A stretch of DNA of 64,000 bases, from NCBI RefSeq assembly GCF_003385185.1, contig NZ_PQHZ01000005.1:62001-126000 (forward strand), given 5' to 3'. The notes under the pieces were generated by a model. It was not told the DNA's origin, did not search any database, and saw only the letters and a list, made by a program, of their open reading frames with translations. This DNA comes from Amycolatopsis palatopharyngis. GTDB taxonomy: Bacteria > Actinomycetota > Actinomycetes > Mycobacteriales > Pseudonocardiaceae. A program made the position numbers and the translations under genes. Of the stretch, positions 34,813 through 44,722 are shown piece after piece. Each line of letters opens with the position of its first letter. The first letter of the stretch is position 1.

Positions 34813-35562
34813 ATGAAGGCACGGTCCCTGCTCTCCGGCCTCCTACTCGCGGCGGCGACAGCGCTGTCCGCATTGGCGGTACCGGGGACGGCCTCGGCCG
34901 AACCGGCCGGCGTCGAACCCTTGATCGTCGGCGGCGGCAACGCCACCGAAACCTACTCGTTCATGGCCTCACTGCAGTCGAGCCGCGGCGGTCACTCCTG
35001 TGGCGGTTCGCTGATCAAACCCGGCTGGGTGGTCACGGCCGCCCACTGCGGCACGCCCTACCAGGTACGAGTCGGCACCACCAACCGCACCAGCGGCGGC
35101 ACGGTCGCGCGCGTCTCCCAGCGGATCGCGCACCCGTCCGCGGACCTGGCGCTGCTGCGCCTTTCGACCCAGATCACCAACCGGGCACCGATCTCGATCG
35201 CGTCGTCCTCCGGCCCGGTCGGCACCAACACCCGGATCATCGGCTGGGGCCAGACCTGCGCCCCGCGTGGTGCCTGCGGCTCTCCGATCACCCTGCAGCA
35301 ACTCGACACGTCGATCGTCAACGACTGGGAGTGCTCCGGGATCTACGGCGCCAGTGAGATCTGCACGGACAACCCGAACAACAACTCCGGCGCCTGCTAC
35401 GGCGACTCCGGCGGGCCGCAGATCAAGCGGGTCAACGGTGTGTGGCAGCTGATCGGTGCCACCAGCCGCGCGGGGAACAGCAGCACCACCTGCGCCACCG
35501 GGCCGTCGATCTACGTCGACGTGCCGTACTACTCGAACTGGATCGCTCGCTACACCGGATAG
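34813..35562 (+). CDS. Secreted trypsin-like serine protease (S1 family)
   Basis: The protein has 249 aa from ATG 34813, preceded by GAAGGAG. A signal peptide (residues 1-31, SLLSGLLLAAATALSALAV ending ASA) is followed by a short propeptide and IVGGG, where mature trypsins begin. Catalytic His is in VTAAHCG, Asp in ADLALLRL and Ser in CYGDSGGP. An Asp six residues before the catalytic Ser is not seen (GACYGDSGG), so the specificity is uncertain. Six Cys suggest three disulphides. Confidence 0.94.
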   Translation: MKARSLLSGLLLAAATALSALAVPGTASAEPAGVEPLIVGGGNATETYSFMASLQSSRGGHSCGGSLIKPGWVVTAAHCGTPYQVRVGTTNRTSGGTVARVSQRIAHPSADLALLRLSTQITNRAPISIASSSGPVGTNTRIIGWGQTCAPRGACGSPITLQQLDTSIVNDWECSGIYGASEICTDNPNNNSGACYGDSGGPQIKRVNGVWQLIGATSRAGNSSTTCATGPSIYVDVPYYSNWIARYTG

Positions 35563-35577
35563 TTCCGGCGACAACGG

Positions 35578-35606
35578 CTGGGAGCGGGCAGGGTGCCCGC
35601 TCCCAG
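35578..35606. terminator. Perfect 13-bp hairpin between protease and FO synthase genes
   Basis: CTGGGAGCGGGCA (35578-35590) pairs exactly with TGCCCGCTCCCAG (35594-35606) around GGG. It separates two convergent genes and should terminate from both sides. Confidence 0.85.
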
Positions 35607-35615
35607 TTCCGTTCG

Positions 35616-38171
35616 TCAGGAAAGGACCTCGAGCGGCTCGAGCTTTTTGCCGTAGGTGGTGGTGCGCTGTCGAGAGGTGCGTCCCGCCAGCCCGGCCAGG
35701 TGATCAAGTTCGGCCGCCGTACGGGACGAGCCGTGTTCGGACCCGGCCATCCTGGAGATCGTCTCCTCCATCAACGTCCCGCCGATGTCGTTCGCCCCGC
35801 CGCGCAACACCTGCGCCGTGCCCTCGTCGCCGAGCTTGACCCACGAGCACTGCACGTTGTCGATCCGCCCGTGCAGGCCGAGGCGGGCGAAGGCATGTAC
35901 GGCACGGTTGTCCCGCATGGTCGGGCCGGGCCGGGCCACTCCTGCCAGGTAGATCGGCGCGTTGTGGTGCACGAACGGGAGGCCGACGAACTCGGTGAAG
36001 CCCCCGGTGTCTCCCGCGATCCTGGACAGCACTCGCAGGTGCCCAAGCCAGTGGCCGGGGTGGTCGACGTGGCCGTACATCATCGTCGACGACGACGGGA
36101 TGCCGAGGCGGTGCGCCGTCGACACGACGTCGATCCAGGTCTGCGCGGGCAGCTTGCCCTTGGTGAGCACCCAGCGCACGTCGTCGTCGAGGATCTCCGC
36201 CGCCGTGCCAGGGATGGAGCCGAGTCCGGCGTCGCGCAGTTCGGTGAGCCACTCACGCACACTCACCCCCGCCTTCGAGGCGGCGGAGACGATCTCCATC
36301 GGGGAGAAGGCGTGGATGTGCATGTCCGGGACCGCGGCCTTGATCGCCCTGACGACGTCGGCGTAGTAGGTGATCGGCAGTTTCGGGTCGATGCCGCCCT
36401 GCATGCAGACCTCGGTCGCCCCGGCCTCGGCGGCTTCCACCGCACGCGCCGCGACGTCCTGCACCGAAAGCCGGAAGGCGTCCGCGTCCCGCTCGCGCTG
36501 GGCGAAGGCGCAGAACCGGCAACCGACGTAACAGACGTTGGAGAAGTTGATGTTGCGGTTGACCACGTAGGTGATGTCGTCACCGACGACGTCAGCACGG
36601 AGCTCGTCGGCGAGCCGGGCCAGCGTCTCCAGTGCCGTCCCCTCCGCGGTCAGCAGCGCCATCGCCGCCGCGCTGTTGCGCTCGTCGAGCAACGCGGCCG
36701 GATCGTCGGCGGCCAGCCGCAGCCCTGTGCGCACGTCGTCGTCCAGGCGCTGCGGGGCTGTCGCGTCGGGAACCTGCTGTTTGAGCATCTCCCAGTCGCC
36801 GTAGACGCTGTCGAAGTCCCCGCGCCGGTCCCCGGTTCGCCCCTCGGTGTCGATCGCCGTGTGCAGGTCGGACCGGCCGGTCGTGTCCAGCCCGCCGTCC
36901 GGCTCCTGCCAGGCACGGCCCTCGACCACCGCGCCCTCGTCGGCGAGGCCGTCCTCGGTGGCCAGCGCCGAGACGTGCTCGTGCAACCGGATGTCGATCC
37001 ACTTCTCCGCCGACCGGACGTACTTCGGGTAGACCGTCAGCCGCTCGCGCAGGGTGAACCCGGCCTCGGCGGTCCAGCCCGCCAGCTCACTGATCTGCGG
37101 CCAGGGACGTTCCGGGTTGACGTGGTCCGGGGTCAGCGGAGAAACCCCGCCCCAGTCGTCGATGCCCGCGCGCAGCAGCAGAGCGTGCTCGTCGCCGACG
37201 AGGTTCGGCGGCGCCTGGACACTCACCCCCGGCGGCATCAGCAGTCGCGCCACGGCGACGGTGGCCGCGAGGTCCTGCAGGTCGGCGTCGGGAGCCGCGC
37301 GCATCGCCGTGTCCGGCTTCGCGCGGAAGTTCTGCACGATGATCTCCTGCACATTGCGGAACTGCCGCGCGCGGGAGCGGATGGCGTGCAGTGACTCGGC
37401 CCGCTCGGTGTGGTTCTCGCCGATGCCCACCAGGATTCCGGTGGTGAACGGAACGCCGACCCGGCCCGCGTCGTCGAGCACGCGCAGGCGAACGGCGGGA
37501 TCCTTGTCCGGGCTGCCGTAGTGCGGCCCGCCCTTCTCCGACCACAGCCGCTCCGCGGTGGTCTCCAGCATCATGCCCATGCTCGGCGAAACCGGCTTCA
37601 GCCGCGTCATCTCCTCCCAGCTCATCACGCCGGGGTTGAGGTGCGGCAGCAGGCCGGTCTCCTCGAGGACCGCGATGGCGCAGGCGCGCACGTAGTCCAG
37701 TGTGGACTCGTAGCCGCGCTCGTCCAGCCACTCCTTCGCCTGCGGCCAGCGGTCCTCGGGCCGGTCCCCGAGGGTGAACAGCGCCTCCTTGCAACCCGCG
37801 GCGGCTCCGGCCCTGGCGATCTCGAGTACCTCGTCGCGTTCGAGGTACATCGAGCGCAGCTTGCCGGGCACGGTGACGAAGGTGCAGTAGTGGCAGCGGT
37901 CCCGGCACAGCCTGGTCAGCGGAATGAAGACCTTGCGGCTGTAGGTGACGATGCCCGCGCGCCCCTGATCGGCGAGGTGGGCCTCGCGCACCGTTCCCGC
38001 GGCGGCCAGCAGCCGGTCCAGCTCCTCCCCGCGCGCGTGCAGCAGCACAGCGGATTCGGTGACGTCAAGAGCCACGCCGTCCTCGGCACGCCTTAGGGCG
38101 CGGCGGAGGGCGGAGAGGCTCGGTGGTGTCTCCGATGCAGCGGGCGGGGTGATCGACACGTCGTCAGCCAT
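35616..38171 (-). CDS. fbiC: 7,8-didemethyl-8-hydroxy-5-deazariboflavin (FO) synthase, CofG-CofH fusion
   Basis: The protein has 851 aa from ATG 38171, with two radical SAM domains. The N-terminal CofG half has CRDRCHYC, where three Cys bind the 4Fe-4S cluster. The C-terminal CofH half has CYVGCRFC. It makes the F420 chromophore FO from a ribityl-pyrimidine and tyrosine. Its length matches FbiC. It supplies the cofactor used by the LLM and Ddn-like enzymes in this window, although other F420 genes are not nearby. Confidence 0.96.
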   Translation of the reverse strand: MADDVSITPPAASETPPSLSALRRALRRAEDGVALDVTESAVLLHARGEELDRLLAAAGTVREAHLADQGRAGIVTYSRKVFIPLTRLCRDRCHYCTFVTVPGKLRSMYLERDEVLEIARAGAAAGCKEALFTLGDRPEDRWPQAKEWLDERGYESTLDYVRACAIAVLEETGLLPHLNPGVMSWEEMTRLKPVSPSMGMMLETTAERLWSEKGGPHYGSPDKDPAVRLRVLDDAGRVGVPFTTGILVGIGENHTERAESLHAIRSRARQFRNVQEIIVQNFRAKPDTAMRAAPDADLQDLAATVAVARLLMPPGVSVQAPPNLVGDEHALLLRAGIDDWGGVSPLTPDHVNPERPWPQISELAGWTAEAGFTLRERLTVYPKYVRSAEKWIDIRLHEHVSALATEDGLADEGAVVEGRAWQEPDGGLDTTGRSDLHTAIDTEGRTGDRRGDFDSVYGDWEMLKQQVPDATAPQRLDDDVRTGLRLAADDPAALLDERNSAAAMALLTAEGTALETLARLADELRADVVGDDITYVVNRNINFSNVCYVGCRFCAFAQRERDADAFRLSVQDVAARAVEAAEAGATEVCMQGGIDPKLPITYYADVVRAIKAAVPDMHIHAFSPMEIVSAASKAGVSVREWLTELRDAGLGSIPGTAAEILDDDVRWVLTKGKLPAQTWIDVVSTAHRLGIPSSSTMMYGHVDHPGHWLGHLRVLSRIAGDTGGFTEFVGLPFVHHNAPIYLAGVARPGPTMRDNRAVHAFARLGLHGRIDNVQCSWVKLGDEGTAQVLRGGANDIGGTLMEETISRMAGSEHGSSRTAAELDHLAGLAGRTSRQRTTTYGKKLEPLEVLS

Positions 38172-38280
38172 GATCCGAGACTACGGGCGAAGCAGCGGCA
38201 CCAGTAAGGCGTTTCGATGTGACGGATTACCTCGACCCGGCGGGAATAACGCCCGCTCCCGCGGCCACCCCCAGGAGCCC

Positions 38281-38300
38281 GCGCTTTCCCGGGAAAGTGC
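38281..38300 (-). terminator. Short hairpin downstream of small membrane protein gene
   Basis: GCGCTTTC and GAAAGTGC (38281-38300) pair with one G-U around CCGG. It lies just after the stop of the gene at 38310 on the minus strand. There is no T-run. Confidence 0.4.
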
Positions 38301-38309
38301 GAGGAGGGG

Positions 38310-38654
38310 TCAGCTCTTCACGCGGGGGGCGGGCTCGGTGATCATCGCGCCGGCCATCGCCGTCACGTGGTCGCTGACCGTGGACCCGGCGTCGGCCGGC
38401 TCGGTCGCGCGTGCGCGCCTGCGCTGGCGCACGACGCCCGCTGTCATCCCGATGATGCCGAGCACCACCGCGGCCAGGCCGACGGGACCCAGCAGTCCGA
38501 AGGTGACCGTATTCGGTTCCACTCGTGCCGCCTGTTCGGCGGTCGCGGTGCCCGCTGCCGTGGCGAGCGAAGCCAGCACACCCAGGATCAGCACCGATGC
38601 GGTACGGAACATCGACGCCGACGATCGCACCAGCCCTGCCAGAGCACTGCGCAC
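38310..38654 (-). CDS. Small membrane-anchored protein with signal sequence, unknown function
   Basis: The protein has 114 aa from GTG 38654, with GGGAGG 6 bases upstream; ATG at residue 15 (MFRTASVLI) is an alternative. The N-terminus SVLILGVLASLATAAGTA looks like a signal peptide, a second membrane segment LLGPVGLAAVVLGIIGM follows with RQRRRARA after it, and the tail is polar. I do not recognise a family. Confidence 0.65.
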   Translation of the reverse strand: MRSALAGLVRSSASMFRTASVLILGVLASLATAAGTATAEQAARVEPNTVTFGLLGPVGLAAVVLGIIGMTAGVVRQRRRARATEPADAGSTVSDHVTAMAGAMITEPAPRVKS

Positions 38655-38689
38655 CGGAGTGCCTCCCGTTACGAGAACGCATTCATGCT

Positions 38690-38705
38690 TCCCCCGAAAG
38701 GGGGA
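38690..38705. promoter_or_regulatory. GC hairpin with GAAA loop in gap before small membrane protein gene
   Basis: TCCCCC-GAAA-GGGGGA forms a 6-bp stem with a GNRA loop 36 bp upstream of the GTG at 38654. It may be a terminator for xth or part of the 5' untranslated region. Confidence 0.4.
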
Positions 38706-38811
38706 CTTGCTCGAGTTGAAAACTACCGAGCGTGTCAAGCCCTGTCGGAATGCATCAACTCGGGGGCCGAGACTAGCGACTCACCGAGTGGACTTGCCTC
38801 CGGGGTACTCA

Positions 38812-39606
38812 TCACTCGTAGGACACCGTCAGCGGGGCGTGGTCGGACCAGCGGGCGTCGTAGGTCGCGGCACGTTCCACCGTGGCCTTCACCGCGCGAT
38901 CGGCCAAACCGGGGGTCGCGACCTGGAGGTCGATCCGCCAGCCGGAGTCGTTGTCGAAGGCCTTGCCGCGGTAGGACCACCAGGTGTAGGGCCCGGGGCC
39001 CTCGGGGTCGAGCCTGCGCTGCACGTCGACGTAGCCCACCTCGTCGAACACCCGCCCGAGCCACGCGCGTTCTTCCGGCAGGAAGCCGGAGTTCTTCCGG
39101 TTCGTCCGCCAGTTCTTCAGGTCGGCCTCGGCGTGCGCGATGTTCCAGTCGCCGACCACGAGTACCTCCCTGCTCTCCGCCGCGGCTTTCTCGCGCAACT
39201 CGGCCAGGTACGGCAGGAACGCCGACATGAAGCGCTCCTTCTCCTCCTGCCGTGGGGTGCCGACGTCGCCGCTGGGCAGGTACAGGCTGGCCACCACGAC
39301 TCCGGGCAGCTGCATCTCGAGGTAGCGCCCGCTGTCGGCGAACTCGGCCTCGCCGAACCCGATCCGCACGGCCTCCGGCTCCTGCCTGCTGTACAGCGAG
39401 ACACCGTTGCGGCCCTTGATCGAGCAGGCCGCATGGGCGGTGTGCCAGCCGTCCGGCTCGCGGACTCCCGGGGGCAACTGGTCGGCTTCCGCTCGCACCT
39501 CCTGGCAGGCGACCACATCGGCGTCGGTGCCGGCGAGCCACTCGACGAACCCCTTCTTGGCGGCAGCACGGAGGCCATTGACATTCACAGTGGAAACGGT
39601 GAGCAC
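38812..39606 (-). CDS. xth: Exodeoxyribonuclease III (AP endonuclease family)
   Basis: The protein has 264 aa from GTG 39606. TVNVNGLRAAAKKGF with the metal-binding Asn, ACQEVRA (Glu), GDWNIAHAEADLKN (Asp-x-Asn), and WRIDLQVATP then WSDHAPL (terminal Asp-His) define the ExoIII/APE family. It cleaves abasic sites and acts as a 3'-5' exonuclease in base excision repair. A GTG at 39630 is another possible start. Confidence 0.93.
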   Translation of the reverse strand: MLTVSTVNVNGLRAAAKKGFVEWLAGTDADVVACQEVRAEADQLPPGVREPDGWHTAHAACSIKGRNGVSLYSRQEPEAVRIGFGEAEFADSGRYLEMQLPGVVVASLYLPSGDVGTPRQEEKERFMSAFLPYLAELREKAAAESREVLVVGDWNIAHAEADLKNWRTNRKNSGFLPEERAWLGRVFDEVGYVDVQRRLDPEGPGPYTWWSYRGKAFDNDSGWRIDLQVATPGLADRAVKATVERAATYDARWSDHAPLTVSYE

Positions 39607-39657
39607 GCCGGGCAGGCTACCGGCGAGCACCGACAGCTTCGCTGGGAGACTGGCGCG

Positions 39658-40392
39658 ATGCGACGGCTACGCGTGCTCGGAAGTTGCGGTGCCTGGCCCG
39701 AACCGGGTGGGGCGTGCAGCGGCTACCTGCTCGAGTACGACGGGTTCCGGGTGGTTCTCGACCTCGGATACGGCATCGCTTCCCGGCTGCTCGAGCACTG
39801 CCCCGCTGGGGCCGTGGACGCGGTGGTGATCACACATGAGCACCCCGACCACTGCGCCGACCTGAGCGCGATCGGCAGGGTGTGGCACGCCGCGGAACCC
39901 CGAAAGCGGCTGCCGTTGTACTGCCCACCTGGGGTGTTGCGCGTGCTGACAGCCGTGGAACCAAGACCGGACCCGCATACGGTCTTCGAGGTGCACGACA
40001 TCGAGGGCCCTCAGCGACTGGGCCCGTTCCGGCTGACCGGATTCCCGCTGCCCCACCACGTGCCCGACGTCGGCGTGCGGCTGAGCGCTCCAGGTCTCGT
40101 GGTCGCCTACACCGGCGACAGCGGCCCCAGCCCCGAGCTGGCACGACTGGCCGAGGGCGCGGACCTGTTGATCGCTGAGGCGACGCTGCAGGCAGGCGCA
40201 CCGGACAACGTGCCGCGATATGACATGACGGCTACCGAGGCAGCGACCTGGGCCGCGCGCGCCGGGGTACGAACGCTGCTGCTGACGCACTTCTGGCCCG
40301 GTAGCGACCGGGAACGCTCGGTCGCCGAGGCCAAGGCGGTATTCGACGGCCGGGTCATCGCCGCGGCGGACGGCCTCGAGATCGGTTTGTGA
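39658..40392 (+). CDS. Metallo-beta-lactamase superfamily hydrolase (RNase Z/AtsA-like)
   Basis: The protein has 244 aa from ATG 39658 with GGGAG upstream. SCGAWPEPGGACSGYLLEY at the start, ITHEHPDHCADL (HxHxDH), HHVPDVGVRL, AYTGDSGPSP (Asp) and LTHFWPGSDRE (final His) are the zinc ligands. It is a general cyclic phosphodiesterase/tRNase Z-like hydrolase of unknown substrate. It is divergent from xth by 51 bp. Confidence 0.92.
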   Translation: MRRLRVLGSCGAWPEPGGACSGYLLEYDGFRVVLDLGYGIASRLLEHCPAGAVDAVVITHEHPDHCADLSAIGRVWHAAEPRKRLPLYCPPGVLRVLTAVEPRPDPHTVFEVHDIEGPQRLGPFRLTGFPLPHHVPDVGVRLSAPGLVVAYTGDSGPSPELARLAEGADLLIAEATLQAGAPDNVPRYDMTATEAATWAARAGVRTLLLTHFWPGSDRERSVAEAKAVFDGRVIAAADGLEIGL

Positions 40393-40401
40393 ATCGGCGC
40401 T

Positions 40402-40731
40402 TCAGCCGCAGTCGGCCCCGCCGACGGGCTTCAGGAACTCCGTCGAGGCCCAGCGGTTCTCCGCGAGTTTGCGGAAGCCGTCCCGCTCGACGAGTTCGGC
40501 GTCGGTCTCCGCGTTCTCCTTGAACTTGCCGACGATGTCCGCGTGCGTCCCTGGCTCGGCCCGTACGTTGAGGACGTCGGCGGTCACCACCATCCGGCAA
40601 CCCGTTGGACCGGCGCCGCCGCCCTCGGCCCCTTCGGACGTGCGCTCGCTCGCGCCGTTCAGATAGACGTACCCGATGCCAGCCACCGCCACGAGGACGA
40701 TCAAGATCCGCTTCGGTATGCCGAGTATCAC
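40402..40731 (-). CDS. Membrane-anchored SH3-domain protein
   Basis: The protein has 109 aa from GTG 40731, with GGAGGAG upstream. One N-terminal membrane helix (RILIVLVAVAGIGYVYL) precedes a bacterial SH3-like domain (TADVLNVRAEPGTHADIVGK, then RWASTEFLKPVGG). It is likely a cell-wall-facing anchor. It is convergent with the metallo-beta-lactamase gene, ending 9 bases from it. Confidence 0.82.
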   Translation of the reverse strand: MILGIPKRILIVLVAVAGIGYVYLNGASERTSEGAEGGGAGPTGCRMVVTADVLNVRAEPGTHADIVGKFKENAETDAELVERDGFRKLAENRWASTEFLKPVGGADCG

Positions 40732-40882
40732 GCCTGCTCCTCCGGCCACGGACAGGTTCTCAGCCAGAGTAAGGGCAGGCTCACCAGCGGAACAGGGCCG
40801 ACGAGCGGAACCACTCGCCAGAGCCAGCGGCCGGTGACACTGGGTCACCAGCCGCTGACTACTCGGACGAACGTGCCGGGCG

Positions 40883-42106
40883 TCAGTCCTGGGCGACCTT
40901 CTTGGCCAGGTTCTCGTCCAGCGTCGCGAGGAATTCCTCGGTGGTCTGGTACGGCTGCTCCTTGCTGATGAGCAGCGCCAGGTCCTTGGTCATCTTGCCG
41001 CTCTCGACGGTCTCGACGACGACCTGCTCCAGCTTGTGCGCGAAGTCGATCAGCTCGGAGTTGCCGTCGAGCTTGCCCCGGTGCTCCAGCCCGCGAGTCC
41101 AGGCGAAGATGGACGCGATCGGGTTGGTCGAGGTCGGCTTGCCCTGCTGGTGCTGCCGGTAGTGCCGGGTGACCGTGCCGTGCGCGGCCTCGGCCTCCAC
41201 GGTCTTGCCGTCCGGCGTGCGCAGCACCGAGGTCATCAGACCGAGCGAGCCGAAGCCCTGTGCGACCGTGTCGGACTGCACGTCACCGTCGTAGTTCTTG
41301 CAGGCCCAGACGTAACCGCCCTCCCACTTCATCGAGGCGGCGACCATGTCGTCGATCAGCCGGTGCTCGTAGGTCAGGCCCTTCGCGTCGAAATCGGCCT
41401 TGAACTCGGCCTCGAAGATCTCCTGGAACACATCCTTGAACATGCCGTCGTAGGCCTTGAGGATCGTGTTCTTCGTCGACATGTAGACGGGCATGCCGCG
41501 GTCGAGGCCGTACTGCAGGGAGGCGCGGGCGAAGTCCTCGATGGACTTGCGGTAGTTGTACATACCGATCGCGACGCCGCCGCCCTCCGGGTACTTGGCG
41601 ACCTCGAACTCCATCGGCTCCGAGCCGTCCTCCGGCTGGTACTTGATGGTCAGCGTGCCGGGCCCTGGCACCTTGAAGTCGGTGGCCTTGTACTGGTCGG
41701 CGTGGGCGTGACGGCCGATGATGATCGGCTTGGTCCAGCCGGGCACGAGCCTCGGGATGTTGGAGATGATGATCGGCTCACGGAACACCACACCACCGAG
41801 GATGTTCCGGATCGTCCCGTTCGGGCTGCGCCACATCTTCTTCAGGCCGAACTCCTCGACCCGCGCCTCGTCCGGGGTGATCGTCGCGCACTTCACGCCG
41901 ACGCCGTGCTTCTTGATGGCGTTCGCGGCGTCGACGGTGATCTGGTCGTCGGTGCGGTCCCGCTCCTCGATGCCCAGGTCGTAGTACTCGAGGTTGATGT
42001 CCAGGTACGGGTGGACCAGCTTGTCCTTGATGAACTGCCAGATAATGCGGGTCATCTCATCACCGTCGAGTTCGACGACGGTGCCCTCGACCTTGATCTT
42101 GGCCAT
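40883..42106 (-). CDS. icd: NADP-dependent isocitrate dehydrogenase
   Basis: The protein has 407 aa from ATG 42106. [13 protein letters not shown] at the N-terminus, [15 protein letters not shown] and [13 protein letters not shown] are found in the homodimeric eukaryote-like/actinobacterial class. It decarboxylates isocitrate to 2-oxoglutarate and makes NADPH. The length agrees with the 405-aa class. A GGAAGGAGC sequence lies upstream. Confidence 0.95.
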   Translation of the reverse strand: MAKIKVEGTVVELDGDEMTRIIWQFIKDKLVHPYLDINLEYYDLGIEERDRTDDQITVDAANAIKKHGVGVKCATITPDEARVEEFGLKKMWRSPNGTIRNILGGVVFREPIIISNIPRLVPGWTKPIIIGRHAHADQYKATDFKVPGPGTLTIKYQPEDGSEPMEFEVAKYPEGGGVAIGMYNYRKSIEDFARASLQYGLDRGMPVYMSTKNTILKAYDGMFKDVFQEIFEAEFKADFDAKGLTYEHRLIDDMVAASMKWEGGYVWACKNYDGDVQSDTVAQGFGSLGLMTSVLRTPDGKTVEAEAAHGTVTRHYRQHQQGKPTSTNPIASIFAWTRGLEHRGKLDGNSELIDFAHKLEQVVVETVESGKMTKDLALLISKEQPYQTTEEFLATLDENLAKKVAQD

Positions 42107-42339
42107 GAGCAGCGGTGCTCCTTCCGCGGATCTCGCGCGTTTCGTGTTCGGCACGTTCGTGTTCGTTCGGCACTGTGTAAGCGGTACAAGCGTACTGGTA
42201 AACGGCGCGTGCGTGTTCCGCACCTGGGTTACCCAGCGGTAACGCCGTCGATTCTCGCCCAGTTGCAATCTACGTCGCCCAGGGCACCCGCTGTCCAGGA
42301 TGGCGAGCGAAAGCACACCGCGATAACCGGTGAAACCGC

Positions 42340-42345
42340 TACAAT
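42340..42345 (+). promoter_or_regulatory. Candidate -10 box placing the start site at the ATG of the next gene
   Basis: TACAAT ends 7 bases before the ATG at 42353. A start site one helical half-turn downstream would fall on or next to the ATG, so the mRNA may be leaderless. No clear -35 box was found. Confidence 0.5.
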
Positions 42346-42352
42346 AGTTAGC

Positions 42353-42784
42353 ATGGTGAGTATCAGTGCGGAGTCCGCCGCCGAGACCGACCAGCGTCTG
42401 CGTGCGGTTATCGCCGCCGCCGAGCTGGTCGTGCACGACGGCAGCTGGCAGTTCCGGGAGTCGCCACTGGCCGAACCGCCCGAACTCGGCCCAGAGGTGC
42501 TGGCCGTGGTCCGCGACGAGCACACATGGAGCCGGCTGGTGCCCGCCGAAGCATCGGAACCGGACACCGAGGTCTTCGGCCTGGTGTCCTTCCACTTTCC
42601 GGGCGGCATCGACAACAGCGGTTTCGTCGGCTGGCTGGCCGGAACGCTGAAGGCCCGGCTGGGTACCGGCGTGTTCGTGGTTTGCGGTTACAACAGCGGG
42701 CGCGGCGGGGTCTTCGACTACACCGGCTTTCCCATCGCGGTGCGAGACGACGTCCTGCGCGTCATCCGCGAACTGCGAGCCTGA
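42353..42784 (+). CDS. Conserved-looking protein of unknown function
   Basis: The protein has 143 aa from ATG 42353. It is acidic and globular, with [20 protein letters not shown] and [19 protein letters not shown] as its most distinctive parts. No membrane segment or known motif was recognised. It probably uses a leaderless transcript. It is divergent from isocitrate dehydrogenase. Confidence 0.8.
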   Translation: MVSISAESAAETDQRLRAVIAAAELVVHDGSWQFRESPLAEPPELGPEVLAVVRDEHTWSRLVPAEASEPDTEVFGLVSFHFPGGIDNSGFVGWLAGTLKARLGTGVFVVCGYNSGRGGVFDYTGFPIAVRDDVLRVIRELRA

Positions 42785-42822
42785 CGCGTTTCCTCGCTGG
42801 CGGCGCCGGGTACGGCTCCGTC

Positions 42823-43776
42823 ATGGTGCGCATCGGATACTTCCTGTCCAGTGAGGAGTTCGGGCCGAACGAACTCGTCCGGCAGGCGAAGATGGCCGAG
42901 GAGGCCGGGTTCGACCGGCTCTGGATCTCCGACCACTACCACCCGTGGACATCGGAACAGGGCAACAGCCCGTTCGTCTGGTCGGTGATCGGTGCCCTGT
43001 CTCAGGTGTGCTCCTTGCCGATCACCACCGCCGTGACCTGCCCCATAGTGCGCATCCACCCAGCGGTGATCGCCCAGGCGGCCGCGACGGCCGCGGTGCA
43101 GACCGAAGGGCGGTTCGTGCTCGGCGTCGGCACCGGCGAAGCGCTCAACGAGCACATCTTCGGCGGCGCCTGGCCCCCTCCCGCTGTCCGGCTGACGATG
43201 TTGGACGAGGCCATCGACATCATCCGGAAGCTGCACGCCGGCGGCCAGATGAGCCATTACGGCGAGCACTACACAGTTCAGCAGGCGCAGCTGTACACGT
43301 TGCCGGAACAGCCGGTGCCGATCTACGTATCCGGTTTCGGCCCGCAGGCCGCCCGGCGCGCGGGCCGCACCGGGGACGGCTTCTGCACGGCGATGCCGGA
43401 CGCGGACCTCGTGCGCGCCTTCCGCGACAACGGCGGTGGTGGCAAGCCCGTGCAGGGCGGGATGAAGGTCTGCTGGTCCAGCAGCGAGGACGCGGGGGCT
43501 GCGACGGCACACCGGCTCTGGGCCAACGAACAACTGCCCGGACAGCTCGGGCAGGCACTGCCGACCCCCCGCGACTTCGAGCAGGCCACGAAGCTGGTGA
43601 CCGAGGACATGGTGCGCGAGGCCGTGCCGTGCGGCCCGGACCCCGGCAAGCACGTCCGGGCGGTGCAGGCGTTCGCGGAGGCCGACTTCGACGAGGTCTA
43701 CGTCCAGCAGATCGGCCCGGACCAGGAGGCGTTCTTCGAAGCCTGGTCCACCAAGGTGTTGCCGGAGCTGCGCTGA
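42823..43776 (+). CDS. F420-dependent LLM oxidoreductase (glucose-6-phosphate dehydrogenase-like family)
   Basis: The protein has 317 aa from ATG 42823. MVRIGYFLSSEEFGPNELV, WISDHYHPWTSEQGNSPFVW and GTGEALNEHIFGGAWPPP match the family that includes Fgd and related F420 oxidoreductases. Fgd itself has the substrate-binding residues for glucose-6-phosphate, which I cannot verify here. It may regenerate reduced F420. It begins 38 bp after the gene at 42353. Confidence 0.88.
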   Translation: MVRIGYFLSSEEFGPNELVRQAKMAEEAGFDRLWISDHYHPWTSEQGNSPFVWSVIGALSQVCSLPITTAVTCPIVRIHPAVIAQAAATAAVQTEGRFVLGVGTGEALNEHIFGGAWPPPAVRLTMLDEAIDIIRKLHAGGQMSHYGEHYTVQQAQLYTLPEQPVPIYVSGFGPQAARRAGRTGDGFCTAMPDADLVRAFRDNGGGGKPVQGGMKVCWSSSEDAGAATAHRLWANEQLPGQLGQALPTPRDFEQATKLVTEDMVREAVPCGPDPGKHVRAVQAFAEADFDEVYVQQIGPDQEAFFEAWSTKVLPELR

Positions 43777-43783
43777 CGGCTTC

Positions 43784-44434
43784 TCAGTTCCGTGCCAGCC
43801 AGATGACGTCGGGCTCCCCACGCGGCACCGGGATGTCGAGTACGCGGACCTCGTCGAAGTGTTCCCGGAGCAGCCCGGTGAACGCCTGGCTCGAGTGCGC
43901 ACTCCAGACCGCGAGCAACCCGCCCACCCGCAGCTGGGCGGCGAGCAGCTCCAGCCCGGCGGCGTCGTACAGGGCGGCGTTGCCCTCGCTCAGTGTCCAG
44001 TCCGGGCCGTTGTCGATGTCCAGGCACAGCGCGTCGAACCGCTCGTGCCCCGCGCTCTGGGACAACCAGTGCACGAGATCGTCGCGGACGAGCCGGACCC
44101 GCTCGTCCGCCAGCGCGTCCCCGTGCACCTCGCGCAACGGTCCCGTGCGGTTCCAGTCGATCACGGCGGGCTCCCGCTCCACGACCACGACCTCGCCGAC
44201 CCCGGGGTGGTCGAGCGCGGCCCGCAGCGAGAAACCCACGCCGAGCCCGCCGATCACCATCGAGGCGTCCGGCCGGAGCTGGTCCGCGGCGGCAGTCACC
44301 AGCAGCCGTTCGGACCTGCCGTCGCGGGTGTCCATCAGGAACATTCCGTCCGCGATCACTTCCAGATCGGCGCCGCTGCGCCGCAGCACCAGTTCGCCGC
44401 ACTCGCCGTCGGCCCGATCGATCACCTCGGTCAT
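43784..44434 (-). CDS. Spermidine-synthase-like (Rossmann methyltransferase fold) protein
   Basis: The protein has 216 aa from ATG 44434. VIGGLGVGFSLRAALDHPGV is a nucleotide-binding loop of the spermidine synthase/SAM fold, followed by VVVEREPAVIDWNR and LCLDIDNGPDWT. It lacks the full N-terminal beta-domain of true spermidine synthases. The substrate is unknown. It is convergent with the LLM gene. Confidence 0.78.
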   Translation of the reverse strand: MTEVIDRADGECGELVLRRSGADLEVIADGMFLMDTRDGRSERLLVTAAADQLRPDASMVIGGLGVGFSLRAALDHPGVGEVVVVEREPAVIDWNRTGPLREVHGDALADERVRLVRDDLVHWLSQSAGHERFDALCLDIDNGPDWTLSEGNAALYDAAGLELLAAQLRVGGLLAVWSAHSSQAFTGLLREHFDEVRVLDIPVPRGEPDVIWLARN

Positions 44435-44533
44435 CCGATCCACTCTAGGGGCGGGGGGCGACACCGTCGCGGGCGTTCCCGGCTCGACCAGTCCGCGTGC
44501 GGCTCCTACCCTTGATGGGCGGAGGTGATGCAC

Positions 44534-44722
44534 ATGCAGGCGACAGTGGGAGACGAGATCCGGGTGCACGGTCGCACCGTCGGCTCCGCCGAACGGCGTG
44601 GCGAGATCATCGAGGTGCGCGGCGCGGACGGCAGTCCGCCGTACTGGGTGCGGTTCACCGACGGGCACGAACGGCTGGTCTATCCCGGACCGGACTGTGA
44701 GGTCGAGGAACACCGCGACTGA
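44534..44722 (+). CDS. DUF1918 small protein
   Basis: The protein has 62 aa from ATG 44534, with GGAGG at the right distance. VGDEIRVHGRTVG, RRGEIIEVRG, PPYWVRFTDGHE and PGPDCEVEE form the conserved beta-rich core of DUF1918. The function is unknown. Its end overlaps the MFS gene on the other strand by 68 bp. Confidence 0.88.
   Translation: MQATVGDEIRVHGRTVGSAERRGEIIEVRGADGSPPYWVRFTDGHERLVYPGPDCEVEEHRD

Noticed and set aside
35442..37394. A 650-aa open frame antisense to fbiC, and similar long frames at 41036-42784 and 54738-56498
   Set aside because: They mirror well-supported genes (FO synthase, isocitrate dehydrogenase, DnaE2) on the other strand and have His/Arg/Val-rich shadow composition.
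38812..39606. A frame at 38735-39541 on the same strand
   Set aside because: It is Arg/Gly-rich without motifs, whereas the frame ending at 38812 encodes a complete exonuclease III.
42107..42352. Riboswitch upstream of isocitrate dehydrogenase
   Set aside because: GC-rich partial repeats are present, but no known riboswitch core could be matched by eye.
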